Shown here in pieces: positions 5,824 through 14,784 of a stretch of 22,743 nucleotides of DNA. A program made the position numbers and the translations under genes. The DNA comes from Anaerolineales bacterium UBA5797 (lineage in GTDB: Bacteria; Chloroflexota; Anaerolineae; Anaerolineales; Villigracilaceae): assembly GCA_002418205.1 (NCBI GenBank), contig DIDP01000048.1, positions 1-22,743 of the forward strand. The letters run 5' to 3'. The notes beneath the pieces are model-generated. The model made no database searches. It had not been told where the DNA came from and was given only the letters and a program-made list of their open reading frames with translations. How positions within the stretch are numbered: the first letter of the stretch is position 1; each line of letters starts with the position of its first letter.

Positions 5824-7836
5824 ATGGAATCGAACACCAACCCGTCCGCCTCGGCAGTTCCAAAGATCGTCGCCGGGGTCGTTGCCCTGCTGTTGTGCTG
5901 TGCGTGTATCGTCATCGTTGCGGCAGGCGTGATCCTTTATCGGGCTTACCAACAAGTCCCATTGGAATACACCCCGCCTGTTTTTCCAACGAGCGAGTCG
6001 TCAACTCCCCTTCCCGTTCCCACCCTGGACCGGACGCCTGCGGATTCGGTATCAACGAACACGCTCGAGACGCTGAATCAGACCCTCGTCCCCGAGAACG
6101 ATCCATACGAGCTGGCATGTCGTTTTAAGGGTGCCTGTGATGTATCGGAAACAGTTCCGGGAAAGACGTATAAAGTAGGCGACAAGGAAAAGTTCTGGGT
6201 CAGCAATTCGGATACCGCGGAGCACCGCCAGATCACCGCCACATTGCTGTATATCACGCCCCATTCCTATTTCTGGGCGGAGGAAGGCGCGGATGTGAAC
6301 GAAGCCGATATGAAGAGGCTGATGGATACCTTCGAGGAAAAGATCTATCCCACCGACCGCGAATTCTTTGGCAGTGAATGGACCCCGGGCGTGGACGGCG
6401 ATCCGCGCATCTTTGTGATCTATGCCAGCGGGCTGGGAAGAAACGTTGCGGGCTACTTCAACTCCTCCGATTCGTACAACCCTTTGGTCAAGGAATTCTC
6501 CAACGGTCACGAGACCTATATGCTGAGCACCACCCAGGACCTGGCCGACGAATATACGTACGGCGTTCTGGCGCATGAGTTCGTGCACATGATCCAGTTC
6601 GCATCCGACCGCAATGATGTCTCCTGGCTTGGCGAAGGCTTTGCCGAGGTGGGCGTCTTCCTGAACGGATATGATGTGGGTGGCAAGGACTGGGTTTATA
6701 CAACCGATCCCGACCTGCAACTGACAGACTGGAGCGGGGAAGTGGGCAACAATGGACCGCGTTACGGTCAATCCTTCCTCTTCCTTACCTACTTCCTGGA
6801 CCGTTTTGGAAAGGAAGCCACCCAGGCGCTGACGAAGAATCCGGAGAACAGCCTGCCAAGCGTGGACGATACGCTCGCCCAACTTGGCATCACTGATCCG
6901 CTCGCCAACCGGACAGTCACTGCCGACGATGTCTTCATGGATTGGGCAGCCGCCTTATACCTCATGGATGGGAGCGTGGGCGATGGGCGTTATACCTACA
7001 ACAATTATCCCAACGCGCCGCGCACATCCGATACCGATGTCATCTCAACCTGTCCGCAGACACCGCTGAATTTCACGGTCAACCAGTATGGGATCGATTA
7101 CATCAACATCGATTGCGCAGGAGACCATACCCTCCAGTTCAGCGGTTCCACAGTGATCGGGCTTCTGCCCACGGAAACCCATTCAGGCAAGTATGCCTTC
7201 TGGTCGAACAAGGGCGACGAATCGGACATGACCCTGACGCGCGAGTTCGATTTCACGGATGTCAGCGCGCCCATCCAGATCAGTTACTGGACGTGGTACG
7301 ACATCGAAGAGGATTGGGATTATCTCTATCTCGAAGCCTCCACCGATGGCAGGACCTGGGACATCCTCAAGACGCCCTCCGGCACGGATTACAACCCTTC
7401 GGGCAATTCGTATGGCTGGGGGTACACCGGCGCGACCGGGAATTGGATCCAGGAGACCGTTGACCTTTCACAATATGCGGGGCAGAAGGTGCAACTCCGG
7501 TTCGAATACATCACCGACGCGGCGGTTAACGGAGAAGGCTTGCTGCTGGACGATGTCCGGATCGACGCGATCAACTACCAGTCCGATTTTGAAGCGGACG
7601 CTGGAGGCTGGGAAGCCGCGGGATTCGTGCGCGTCGATAACGTTCTCCCGCAGACCTATCGCCTGTCCCTCATTCTCAAAGGCGATACCACCACTGTGAC
7701 CAACATCGAGGTCGACGCCGACCAGACCGCCGAGATACCGCTGTCGTTGAAGCCAGGCGACGAAGCGATCCTGATCGTGACCGGCACCACGCGCTTTACA
7801 ACCATACCCGCAGCCTACCAGATCGAGGTGAAATAA
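5824..7836 (+). CDS. Membrane-anchored zinc metalloprotease, immune inhibitor A-like
   Basis: The product has 670 residues. An N-terminal membrane segment (about 15-40) is followed by a proline/threonine-rich extracellular stalk. The catalytic domain shows HEFVH at 251-255 (His251, Glu252, His255), with WLGEGFAE following; Glu271 or Glu275 is the likely third zinc ligand. This is a gluzincin-type HExxH...E arrangement, as in M30-type enzymes. About residues 440-600 match the beta-sandwich module typical of immune inhibitor A proteins (FWSNKGDESDMTLTREFDF, SYWTWYDIEEDWDYLYLEAS, VNGEGLLLDDVRI), and a final beta domain follows. It probably degrades extracellular protein at the cell surface. AAGGAG at 5805-5810 is 13 bases upstream of the ATG, a rather long spacing, but no closer in-frame start exists. 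The stop overlaps the next start (TAATG). Confidence 0.85.
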   Translation: MESNTNPSASAVPKIVAGVVALLLCCACIVIVAAGVILYRAYQQVPLEYTPPVFPTSESSTPLPVPTLDRTPADSVSTNTLETLNQTLVPENDPYELACRFKGACDVSETVPGKTYKVGDKEKFWVSNSDTAEHRQITATLLYITPHSYFWAEEGADVNEADMKRLMDTFEEKIYPTDREFFGSEWTPGVDGDPRIFVIYASGLGRNVAGYFNSSDSYNPLVKEFSNGHETYMLSTTQDLADEYTYGVLAHEFVHMIQFASDRNDVSWLGEGFAEVGVFLNGYDVGGKDWVYTTDPDLQLTDWSGEVGNNGPRYGQSFLFLTYFLDRFGKEATQALTKNPENSLPSVDDTLAQLGITDPLANRTVTADDVFMDWAAALYLMDGSVGDGRYTYNNYPNAPRTSDTDVISTCPQTPLNFTVNQYGIDYINIDCAGDHTLQFSGSTVIGLLPTETHSGKYAFWSNKGDESDMTLTREFDFTDVSAPIQISYWTWYDIEEDWDYLYLEASTDGRTWDILKTPSGTDYNPSGNSYGWGYTGATGNWIQETVDLSQYAGQKVQLRFEYITDAAVNGEGLLLDDVRIDAINYQSDFEADAGGWEAAGFVRVDNVLPQTYRLSLILKGDTTTVTNIEVDADQTAEIPLSLKPGDEAILIVTGTTRFTTIPAAYQIEVK

Positions 7837-8159
7837 TGGCAACTGCAAATAGATCAGAGGTCCTGCATATGGAGGACCTGGTCGCCTATAACGAAGGCTC
7901 CGTGGTCAGCCGCCAGATCACCAAAGCGGATGCAGGCAATGTGACGCTCTTCGCCTTCGACAAAGACCAGGAACTGAGTGAACATACCGCGCCGTTCGAC
8001 GCGCTGGTGCATGTGCTGGATGGCGAAGCGGAGATAAAAATTTCGGGCAGGCCGTTCCATTTGAAGGCTGGCGACGCGATCATCATGCCGGCGGATGAAC
8101 CGCACGCGGTCAGGGCGTTGAGTCGTTTCAAGATGCTCCTGACGATGATCCGCAAATGA
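7836..8159 (+). CDS. Small cupin-domain protein
   Basis: The 107-residue single-domain protein contains a conserved cupin barrel: LSEHTAPFDALVHVLDGEAEI (motif 1 region, His50, His59, Glu64) and GDAIIMPADEPHAV (motif 2, His90). Such proteins bind a metal or small ligand; the substrate is unknown. The ATG shares one base with the TAA of the metalloprotease gene (TAATG), and GAGGTGA at 7825-7831 provides the ribosome-binding site, so the two are translationally coupled. No signal peptide is seen, so it should be cytoplasmic. A strong hairpin follows. A functional link to the protease is suggested only by coupling. Confidence 0.85.
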   Translation: MATANRSEVLHMEDLVAYNEGSVVSRQITKADAGNVTLFAFDKDQELSEHTAPFDALVHVLDGEAEIKISGRPFHLKAGDAIIMPADEPHAVRALSRFKMLLTMIRK

Positions 8160-8170
8160 TCTGAAGATAA

Positions 8171-8201
8171 AAAACATCCCGCCAAATTGGCGGGATGTTT
8201 T
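8171..8201. terminator. Bidirectional terminator between cupin and MFS genes
   Basis: AAAACATCCCGCC (8171-8183) pairs perfectly with 8189-8201 (13 bp, loop AAATT). The A-run on one side and T-run on the other make it usable from both strands, which fits its place between two convergent genes. Confidence 0.9.
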
Positions 8202-8204
8202 GGT

Positions 8205-9443
8205 TTACACTGCAACAGGGACCGTCCTTCTCTTCCTCATCCATACCAGTGACATGACAAGCGGCACCAGGGAGAGAATCCCGGCAACGACGGTGATGAC
8301 CGTGTAACTCGTCGCGGCAAAGACGATGCCGCTGCCCAAACTCCCGGTGGCAGATGCCAGCCCCACGAGCAGGTCGTTCGTGCCCTGTGTGCGCGAGCGC
8401 TCCAACGGCGAGAGTTGATCTGCCAGCAACGCCGAGCCGCCGACAAAACAAAAGTTCCAGCCCAGCCCCAAAAAGAAAAGGGAAACCGAAAGCGGCAGCA
8501 CATCCGGGGAAAGCGGCGCGGTCACACAAGCCAGCAGCAGCATCGCTGCCCCGCTCAAAATGACAGGACCGCGTCCCCATTTATCGGACAGGCGCCCGGA
8601 AATGATGGAGAAGGCATACATGCCAACCGTATGCGCCTGGATCACCCGCGCAATATCGTTCAACCCGTGTTGATGATGATTCATATACCGGGATGTGATC
8701 ACCATGATCGCCACCATCACCATCTGTCCCAGCACCATCGCGGTGACCGCGATCAGCGCCGCGGGCTGGCGGAAGATCTCCAACAGGGAACGGGATTGTC
8801 CGGCAGGTGCGGAAGACGGATAAAGTTCCGCGATCTGCTTCCCCAATTCGCGCGGGTCGGGGCGCAGGCCAAAGAACAGGACCACACTAACCACGGCCAA
8901 TAGAACAAACGCCGCCAGGTACGCGCCCGCGAGTTCATCGTAGCCAAAGGTCTTCACGAAATTTCCCATGGGTCCCACCAGCAACGGACCGAAGACCGCA
9001 CCGAACGTCCCGCCCCACACCACCATCGAGATCGCGCCGCCGCGTTTATCGGGCGGATTCACCTCCCCGGCGGCGAAACGTCCCAGCACCACCGCCGCGT
9101 TGGTCGCGCCGATCAACGCCATGCCGGCCAAAAGCATCAGCATGGATCCGTTCTGGAGCGCGAACCAGATCATGGCGTTGCCGAACATGCCGATCAACAA
9201 ACCGAACACGATCCCGTTGCGCCTGCCGACCGCATCCATGATATATCCCCAGGCAGAAGCGGCAAACGCCGAGCCAAGCAGGTAGACCGCGGTGGGCACG
9301 CCGGTCCAGTAATCACTGCCGCCCAGTTTTGCTCCCACGATCGGGTTCACTGTTGCCGAGGCAATGTTCCCGGCGGAGACCAGGCACTGTGTAACGAATA
9401 AAACGAACGTGATTCTGCGCGCAAATTTTGTAAAGTCTGTCAT
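8205..9443 (-). CDS. Major facilitator superfamily transporter
   Basis: The product has about 412 residues with some 12 hydrophobic segments. MFS loop signatures are visible after TM2 (GYIMDAVGRRNGIVFG) and in the second half (GRLSDKWGRGPVI). The substrate cannot be told; a drug-efflux or small-molecule exporter role would be typical. The start is placed at ATG 9443, preceded by AAGGA about eight bases upstream; the in-frame ATG 21 codons earlier (9506) lies upstream of the -10 box and overlaps the divergent GNAT start. It is transcribed divergently from the GNAT gene and convergently with the cupin gene. Confidence 0.9.
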   Translation of the reverse strand: MTDFTKFARRITFVLFVTQCLVSAGNIASATVNPIVGAKLGGSDYWTGVPTAVYLLGSAFAASAWGYIMDAVGRRNGIVFGLLIGMFGNAMIWFALQNGSMLMLLAGMALIGATNAAVVLGRFAAGEVNPPDKRGGAISMVVWGGTFGAVFGPLLVGPMGNFVKTFGYDELAGAYLAAFVLLAVVSVVLFFGLRPDPRELGKQIAELYPSSAPAGQSRSLLEIFRQPAALIAVTAMVLGQMVMVAIMVITSRYMNHHQHGLNDIARVIQAHTVGMYAFSIISGRLSDKWGRGPVILSGAAMLLLACVTAPLSPDVLPLSVSLFFLGLGWNFCFVGGSALLADQLSPLERSRTQGTNDLLVGLASATGSLGSGIVFAATSYTVITVVAGILSLVPLVMSLVWMRKRRTVPVAV

Positions 9444-9467
9444 GAGATCGTCCTTTTGAATTCGACG

Positions 9468-9497
9468 ATTATACGCCGGATGCAGGTAGAATGTAAA
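9468..9497 (-). promoter_or_regulatory. MFS promoter, overlapping the divergent GNAT start
   Basis: On the minus strand TTTACA (9497-9492) and TATAAT (9473-9468) are 18 bases apart, a good sigma-70-type promoter. The -35 overlaps the -10 (TAGAAT, 9487-9492) and start-of-transcription region of the plus-strand GNAT gene, so the two promoters should compete. Confidence 0.65.
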
Positions 9498-9502
9498 ACA
9501 TG
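9487..9502 (+). promoter_or_regulatory. GNAT promoter giving an apparently leaderless mRNA
   Basis: TAGAAT (9487-9492) is followed by exactly seven bases and then the ATG at 9500, so the message would begin at or next to the start codon. No ribosome-binding site is present. Confidence 0.5.
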
Positions 9503-10324
9503 ACATTGGAAACCAGACCCGCCTCAGACTACCCCCTGCCTGATCTCGTTAACCATCTGAATCTCAGCTTCGAGGATTACATCGTCCCCGTGCAGTTCAA
9601 CCTGCCCCAGTTCCTGACCATTCTCCGCAAGGACAGCCTCGACCTCCAGGAAAGCCGCGTCCTGCTTGCGGACGGAAACCCGGCTGGCATCGCTTTGATC
9701 GCGCGCCGCGGCTGGACGAGTCGCCTCGCGGCAATGGGCATTATGAAAGCCATGCGGAGCAGGGGCAGCGGTTCATGGTTCATGGGACGTTTGCTTCAGG
9801 AAGCCCGGGAGCGCGGGGACCATGAGATGGAGCTCGAAGTGATCGAGCAAAACGAGCCAGCCGTGCGCTTATATCAAAAGGCCGGTTTTCGAACGATTCG
9901 GCGATTGATCGGCTTTGTACACCAGGCTGCAAAACAGGCTGCAAAAAATGACCTGCACGAGGTTGACCTACGCGAAATGGGCGGGTTGATCCTGAAGTAC
10001 GGTCTGCCCGACCTCCCCTGGCAGTTATCCGGTGAGACGATCGCATTGCTGAATCCGCCGGCGCGCGCCTACCAAAAGGGATCGGCATACGCCGTTATCT
10101 CCAGCCCGGAGGCGGTGCATATTGTGATCTGGTCACTGCTCGTCGAGCCGGGAGCGCGCGGCAGCGGCCTTGCAGTGGACATGCTCAACAGTCTGATGGC
10201 AAATCATGTGGGCAAAACATGGCATGTCCCTGCGATCTGGCCCGAGGAGTTCGGGAAGATCTTTACGCAAGCGGGCTTTCAACGCGAGGAAATATCGCAG
10301 TGGCAGATGAAGATCAGCCTGTAG
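9500..10324 (+). CDS. Tandem GNAT-type acetyltransferase
   Basis: The 274-residue protein has two GNAT-like halves. The first (about 1-140) carries acetyl-CoA-binding motif A in a degenerate form (MRSRGSGSWFM, residues 85-95) and the typical NEPAVRLYQKAGF of motif B near 118-130. The second (about 150-274) shows VEPGARGSGLAVDML and a final IFTQAGFQ. One half is probably catalytic and the other structural, as in other double-GNAT proteins. The acceptor substrate is unknown. The start codon follows the -10 box by seven bases, suggesting leaderless translation. It is divergent from the MFS gene. Confidence 0.8.
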   Translation: MTLETRPASDYPLPDLVNHLNLSFEDYIVPVQFNLPQFLTILRKDSLDLQESRVLLADGNPAGIALIARRGWTSRLAAMGIMKAMRSRGSGSWFMGRLLQEARERGDHEMELEVIEQNEPAVRLYQKAGFRTIRRLIGFVHQAAKQAAKNDLHEVDLREMGGLILKYGLPDLPWQLSGETIALLNPPARAYQKGSAYAVISSPEAVHIVIWSLLVEPGARGSGLAVDMLNSLMANHVGKTWHVPAIWPEEFGKIFTQAGFQREEISQWQMKISL

Positions 10325-10418
10325 CCTGGATGAAGGATGGGGATCGGAATCAACTATCAGCTTTGTAAGAAGCGTGTTTTTGTCATCCATTTGTTGTATG
10401 CCGGTCGGTCTTTACGGA

Positions 10419-10424
10419 TATAAT
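10419..10424 (+). promoter_or_regulatory. -10 box of the hybrid sensor kinase gene
   Basis: A consensus TATAAT lies 20 bases upstream of ATG 10445. The nearest -35-like TTGTAT (10394-10399) is 19 bases away, which is marginal. A short leader containing AGGA follows. The rest of 10325-10444 shows no clear terminator for the GNAT gene. Confidence 0.5.
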
Positions 10425-10447
10425 TTTCCAGTCTTCACAGGATCATG

Positions 10448-13400
10448 ATGTCAAAAATATCCGGAAAACAGCCAACGATCGGTGTGTTCGCGTCGCAGGT
10501 GGGGCGGGCATGGGGGGCGCAATTCCTCGCGGGCATCACTGCCGCCGCCGAAGAGTTGGATGTCAACCTTGTGCATTTCATCGGGGGAGCGCTTTCGCCG
10601 ATCCCCGGCGAAGGATCAAAACCGTCCTTTGGTTTATACGATCTTGCCAAGCCCGGGCAATTCGACGGATTGCTGCTTGCGGCTGATGTTGCCTACGGTG
10701 TAAGCGAAGCGGACCTGAAAGCCTTCCGGTCTGTGTTTGGCAAGATCCCGATCGTAACGCAATCCATCCCGATCGAGGACGCGACCATGTTCATCCCGGA
10801 TAATGTGGAGGGGATGCGCTCTCTCATCCGGCACCTGATCGGGGAACATGGATACAAACGCATCGCATTCATCCACGGCCTGCCGGGGCAGATCGATGCA
10901 GAGCAGCGTTTCCAGGCTTACAAGGATGAACTCAAGGCGCACAACCTGCACTTCGATGAGCACCTCGTAATCGATGGTGATCACACGCCCGAAAGCGGCA
11001 GGGAGGCGGTTCGTGTTTTGCTGGATGAGCGCAATGTCCGTTTTCAGGCATTGGTCGCGGCGAACGACCGCATGGCATTCGGCGCGTTGGAGGCGCTTCA
11101 ACAGCGCGGCGTTCGCGTGCCAGACGATGTGGCTGTCACCGGTTTCGACGACTTGCGCGAAGCCCAATCCTTTGGCGTGCCGCTGACCACGGTCCGGCAG
11201 TCGTTCTATACGGCGGGGAAACATGCCCTGCAGGCATTGCTCAAACGAATCAATGGCGATACCGTGCAAAAACAGGTTATCACACCCACGCAACTGCTGA
11301 TCCGCTGGTCGTGTGGCTGCCTGCCGGAAAATGTCCGTCAGGCGGCAGTTGCCCTGCGCGATGTTGCCAAGACCGGCAAACTGGAGAACAAGCGCGAAGC
11401 CGCCATGCGCGCCCTGCTGAACTCCGCGGGCGTCACCGAACAGGACCCGGCACTGGCACAATTCAGGGACGCTTTCGGGCGTGCATGGGGCGCCTTCCTG
11501 ATGACCATCGACGAAAAGACGACAAGCGACGAGTTCCTGAAGACGATCAATGCCATGATCGAACTCCTGCAAAAGCAGGGGCTTGCCCCGACGGTCTGGC
11601 ATAGCGTGATCTCAATGATGCGCCGGTATGCCCTGGGCGGCATCACCAGCCATACGGTCATGCTGAGGGCGGAGAACCTTTTCCAGCAGGCGCGCCTTCT
11701 GGCGGGCGAACTCTCCCAACGCTGGCAGGCATATCAGCGGCTGGCGCTCGAGCAGCAGGAAAGCATGTTGCAGGGATTCAGCTTCTCCATGGCGCCTGCC
11801 ATGACCCTGGATGAGATCGGCAAAGCCATCTCGGACCATTTCCCCAACATGGGCATCGATCGCTGGTATGTCATGTTCTACAGCGATGTAACCTCGCCGC
11901 AATCCATCTCATCACCCGCGCCTGAAAGCTACAGCCTGTTGTTCCAATATGAAGGTGAAAAGTTCGAGATCCCGCGCAAACAGACCTTTATCGGCACCGG
12001 TCAACTTGTGCCGCGCGGCAAGACCCCGCAGGACCATCGCTACACCGCTGTGGTCATGCCACTGACCCTGGCGCGCAACCGCTTTGGGTTCATGTGGGTC
12101 GAAATGGGTCCGCAGGATTGGGAGATCTACGTCCGCATACGGAACCTGGTCAGCAGTGCCCTGCTCCGCACGATGCTTGTTTCACAGAAGGAACAGGCGC
12201 AAAAGGAAGTGGAACGCCTGCTGGCGGAGGCGCAGGAACACGCCAGGGAACTGGCAATTGCCAAGGAATTCGCAGAGAGCATCGCGGCAGAGAATGCCAG
12301 GCTCTATTCGAGCGAGCAAACCCGGCGTCGCGCAGCGGAGGCACTTGCACGAGCCTCCCATCACCTTTCGTCGTTGTCCCCGGAGGAGGAAGTCCCGCAG
12401 CAGATCGTCACGCAGTTATCCCAGATCATCCCGAACGACCGATGCGCACTGTTCCTCGAGGATGTGAACGGCATCCCGCGCCTGCGCGGCCATCTGGGTT
12501 TGCCGCAATACGTTCCGGTCGAAGACCTGAGCTATGAAATTCGCGGCAGGAGCGTCTATCATCTCATCGCCAAACAATCTGAGCATATGCTGATCGGCGA
12601 TGTGAGGTCGCTGGAAGGCTGGTCTCAGCCAGAATGGCTTCCACAGGATGGCTCCTGGCTGGGCATTCCGCTGTCCGCAAAGAACAAGGTGATGGGCATG
12701 TTGACCCTCAGCCGGAGCAAACCCGGCGCGTTCAATCAGGATGATGTCCTGCTGGCAAGCACGTTTGCCGTCCAGGCATCGATCGCCCTTGAGAATGCGC
12801 GGTTGTACGACGACCTGAATCGTTTCAACCAGGTGTTGGAACGCATGGTGGAGCAGCGCGTGGACGAACTCAACAAGGCGATCGTGCGTCTCGAAAAGCT
12901 GGACAAGAACAAGAGCGATTTCATCCAGGTTGCAGCGCACGAACTGCGCACGCCTCTGACCGTTGTCAAAGGCTACATGGGCATGATCAAATCCGCGCCG
13001 GCGATACAGGAAAACCCCACGCTCGTGCAGGCGCTGGATGGCGTTCTGCAAGGCACCGACCGCCTGCATCAGGTCGTCAACAGCATGTTGGATGTGGCGC
13101 GGCTCGAAAGCCAGGTACTCTCGCCGCATTTCGAGAGAGTCTCACTGGGCATCATCCTGCGCATGATCCAAAAGAATTATGCGGATGACCTGCAGGCGCG
13201 TCGACTCACGCTCGAGTTTGATCCCGATATCAATTCCCTGCCGTCCCTGCATGCGGATTCCGAGTTGCTGAAAAAGGCGCTCGACAATGTGATCGTCAAC
13301 GCCATCAAGTTCACGCCGGACGGCGGCTCCATTTCCGTGAGCGCGGCGCCCGTCAAAGTGGATGGACACGGCGAGTTGTGCGAGATCCGCGTCCGGGATA

Positions 13401-13645
13401 CGGGCATTGGCATCGACAAAGTCAACAGGGATATCGTCTTCGAAAAACTGTATCAGGTGGGCAAGGTGGAACTGCACTCTTCGGGCAGGACCAAATTCAA
13501 AGGCGGCGGACCAGGACTGGGTCTCGCCATCGCGGCGGGGATCGTCAGGGCACATCAGGGCAAAATCTGGGCGGAGAGTCCCGGTTACGATGAAGAGAAA
13601 TTGCCGGGCAGCACCTTTTTCATCCAGATCCCTTTCGCAAAATAA
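10448..13645 (+). CDS. Cytoplasmic hybrid sensor histidine kinase with LacI-type ligand-binding domain and GAF domain
   Basis: The product has about 1065 residues and no signal peptide or membrane segment. Residues about 8-285 form a periplasmic-binding-protein type 1 fold as in LacI/GalR repressors (TIGVFASQ..., GYKRIAFIHG, ALVAANDRMAFGALEAL, VPDDVAVTGFDD), but no helix-turn-helix precedes it. An SCGC motif closes this domain near 290. A helical region and a GAF-like segment (about 295-580) lead into a coiled coil (about 585-635) and a clear GAF domain (about 635-790). HisKA follows with AAHELRTPL (phosphoacceptor His about 831). The HATPase domain has the N box (VNAIKFTPDGG, about 951), RDTGIGID and GGGPGLGLAIA. 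It probably senses a sugar-like ligand in the cytoplasm and phosphorylates an unlinked response regulator; none is encoded in this window. ATG 10448 is chosen over ATG 10445 because AGGA (10439-10442) is better spaced. Confidence 0.9.
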   Translation: MSKISGKQPTIGVFASQVGRAWGAQFLAGITAAAEELDVNLVHFIGGALSPIPGEGSKPSFGLYDLAKPGQFDGLLLAADVAYGVSEADLKAFRSVFGKIPIVTQSIPIEDATMFIPDNVEGMRSLIRHLIGEHGYKRIAFIHGLPGQIDAEQRFQAYKDELKAHNLHFDEHLVIDGDHTPESGREAVRVLLDERNVRFQALVAANDRMAFGALEALQQRGVRVPDDVAVTGFDDLREAQSFGVPLTTVRQSFYTAGKHALQALLKRINGDTVQKQVITPTQLLIRWSCGCLPENVRQAAVALRDVAKTGKLENKREAAMRALLNSAGVTEQDPALAQFRDAFGRAWGAFLMTIDEKTTSDEFLKTINAMIELLQKQGLAPTVWHSVISMMRRYALGGITSHTVMLRAENLFQQARLLAGELSQRWQAYQRLALEQQESMLQGFSFSMAPAMTLDEIGKAISDHFPNMGIDRWYVMFYSDVTSPQSISSPAPESYSLLFQYEGEKFEIPRKQTFIGTGQLVPRGKTPQDHRYTAVVMPLTLARNRFGFMWVEMGPQDWEIYVRIRNLVSSALLRTMLVSQKEQAQKEVERLLAEAQEHARELAIAKEFAESIAAENARLYSSEQTRRRAAEALARASHHLSSLSPEEEVPQQIVTQLSQIIPNDRCALFLEDVNGIPRLRGHLGLPQYVPVEDLSYEIRGRSVYHLIAKQSEHMLIGDVRSLEGWSQPEWLPQDGSWLGIPLSAKNKVMGMLTLSRSKPGAFNQDDVLLASTFAVQASIALENARLYDDLNRFNQVLERMVEQRVDELNKAIVRLEKLDKNKSDFIQVAAHELRTPLTVVKGYMGMIKSAPAIQENPTLVQALDGVLQGTDRLHQVVNSMLDVARLESQVLSPHFERVSLGIILRMIQKNYADDLQARRLTLEFDPDINSLPSLHADSELLKKALDNVIVNAIKFTPDGGSISVSAAPVKVDGHGELCEIRVRDTGIGIDKVNRDIVFEKLYQVGKVELHSSGRTKFKGGGPGLGLAIAAGIVRAHQGKIWAESPGYDEEKLPGSTFFIQIPFAK

Positions 13646-13664
13646 ACTGTTTCAAACCAGAATC

Positions 13665-13693
13665 GAAAGGACGGGCGTATTGCCCGTCCTTTC
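13665..13693. terminator. Terminator hairpin between sensor kinase and FAS1 gene
   Basis: GAAAGGACGGGC (13665-13676) pairs perfectly with 13682-13693 around the loop GTATT. It lies between two convergent genes, and each arm is A- or T-rich at its base, so it may serve both strands. Confidence 0.75.
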
Positions 13694-13725
13694 TACTTGC
13701 ACGATCCAATCCAAGAGGAGAGAAA

Positions 13726-14718
13726 CTATTGAGGTGGGAGAAGAACCGCGTCGATCACGTGGATGACACCGTTGGAAGCCTCGATATCGGTGATGATGAC
13801 CTGAATGCTATCGTTCAGGAAGACCTTGCCATCCTCGACCTTGATGGAAATATCCTTGCCTAAAACAGTGGGGGCGCTGGAAAGGCCGACCACATCCGAA
13901 GCCATGACCTTGCCGGAGACCACATGGTAGAGCAGGATGTCGGTCAACTGCTGTTTGTTCTCAGGCAGGAGCAGGCTGTCGAGTGTGCCTGCGGGCAGGG
14001 CGGCGAAGGCGTCATTGGTGGGGGCGAAGACTGTGAAGGGACCTTCACCACTGAGGGTTTCGACCAATCCGGCGGCGGAAACAGCGGCGACCAGGGTGCT
14101 GAAGCGCTCGTCACCAGCGGCGATGTCAACGATCGTGCCCGGAGCGGCGGCTTCCTCAGCCGGAGGCAGCAGGACGGAGTCGATGACGTGGATCACACCG
14201 TTGGAGGTCTCGATATCGGTGATGATGACCTGAGCATCGTTGATAAAGACATTGCCATTCTCAACCTTGATTGCGACATCCTTGCCAAGGACGGTCGGGG
14301 CGGAGGAGAGACCAACCACATCGGAAGCCATGACCTTGCCGGAGACCACATGATAGAGCAGGATGTCGGTCAACTGCTGTTTGTTCTCGGGCTTGATCAG
14401 TTCGTCGATCGTGCCGGCGGGCAGTTTGGCGAAGGCATCGTCGGTGGGGGCGAACACGGTGAAGGGACCTTCACCCTTGAGGGTGTCGACCAGGCTGGCG
14501 GCGGTCACAGCGGCGACCAGGGTCTGGAAGCGGCCATCGGCAACGGCGGTGTCAACGATATCCATCGGCTCGGGTTCGGGCATGGCGGTGGGCTCAGGCA
14601 TGGCAGTGGGCTCGGGCATCGCTGTCGGCTCGGGAGTCGGGGTGGCGGCAGGCGCACAAGCCGCCAGGACAAGGGCTGTTGCAGTCAACAGCATGGCGAA
14701 AGCACTAAAACGTTTCAT
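13726..14718 (-). CDS. Lipoprotein with two fasciclin (FAS1) domains
   Basis: The 330-residue product has a lipobox, LAAC with Cys21, so it should be lipid-anchored outside the cell. An EPTAMP-type repeat linker (about 25-50) precedes two FAS1 domains (about 52-187 and 194-330). Both carry TLVAAV, EGPFTVFAPT, AFAALPAGT-like and VIHVID signatures. FAS1 domains mediate adhesion or matrix contacts. The two domains share an identical block of over 30 residues (KQQLTDILLYHVV onward), indicating a recent duplication or gene conversion. GGAG eight bases upstream of ATG 14718 fits the start. A good TTGACA/TAAAAT promoter lies upstream at 14785-14812. The gene is single and flanked by terminators. Confidence 0.92.
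   Translation of the reverse strand: MKRFSAFAMLLTATALVLAACAPAATPTPEPTAMPEPTAMPEPTAMPEPEPMDIVDTAVADGRFQTLVAAVTAASLVDTLKGEGPFTVFAPTDDAFAKLPAGTIDELIKPENKQQLTDILLYHVVSGKVMASDVVGLSSAPTVLGKDVAIKVENGNVFINDAQVIITDIETSNGVIHVIDSVLLPPAEEAAAPGTIVDIAAGDERFSTLVAAVSAAGLVETLSGEGPFTVFAPTNDAFAALPAGTLDSLLLPENKQQLTDILLYHVVSGKVMASDVVGLSSAPTVLGKDISIKVEDGKVFLNDSIQVIITDIEASNGVIHVIDAVLLPPQ
13732..14560 (-). repeat. Tandem FAS1-domain DNA repeat within one gene
   Basis: Two units of about 426-429 bases lie head to tail (roughly 13732-14142 and 14150-14560). Long stretches are almost identical, for example the 3' parts of both units around 13921-13965 and 14347-14391, which differ at one base. Other parts have diverged, which points to local gene conversion. 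Confidence 0.85.
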
Positions 14719-14784
14719 CTTCTTTACTCCATTTCTAAAATTTTTGTCTTATTTCTGCACAGTATTTGTACATATTATGTTTAT

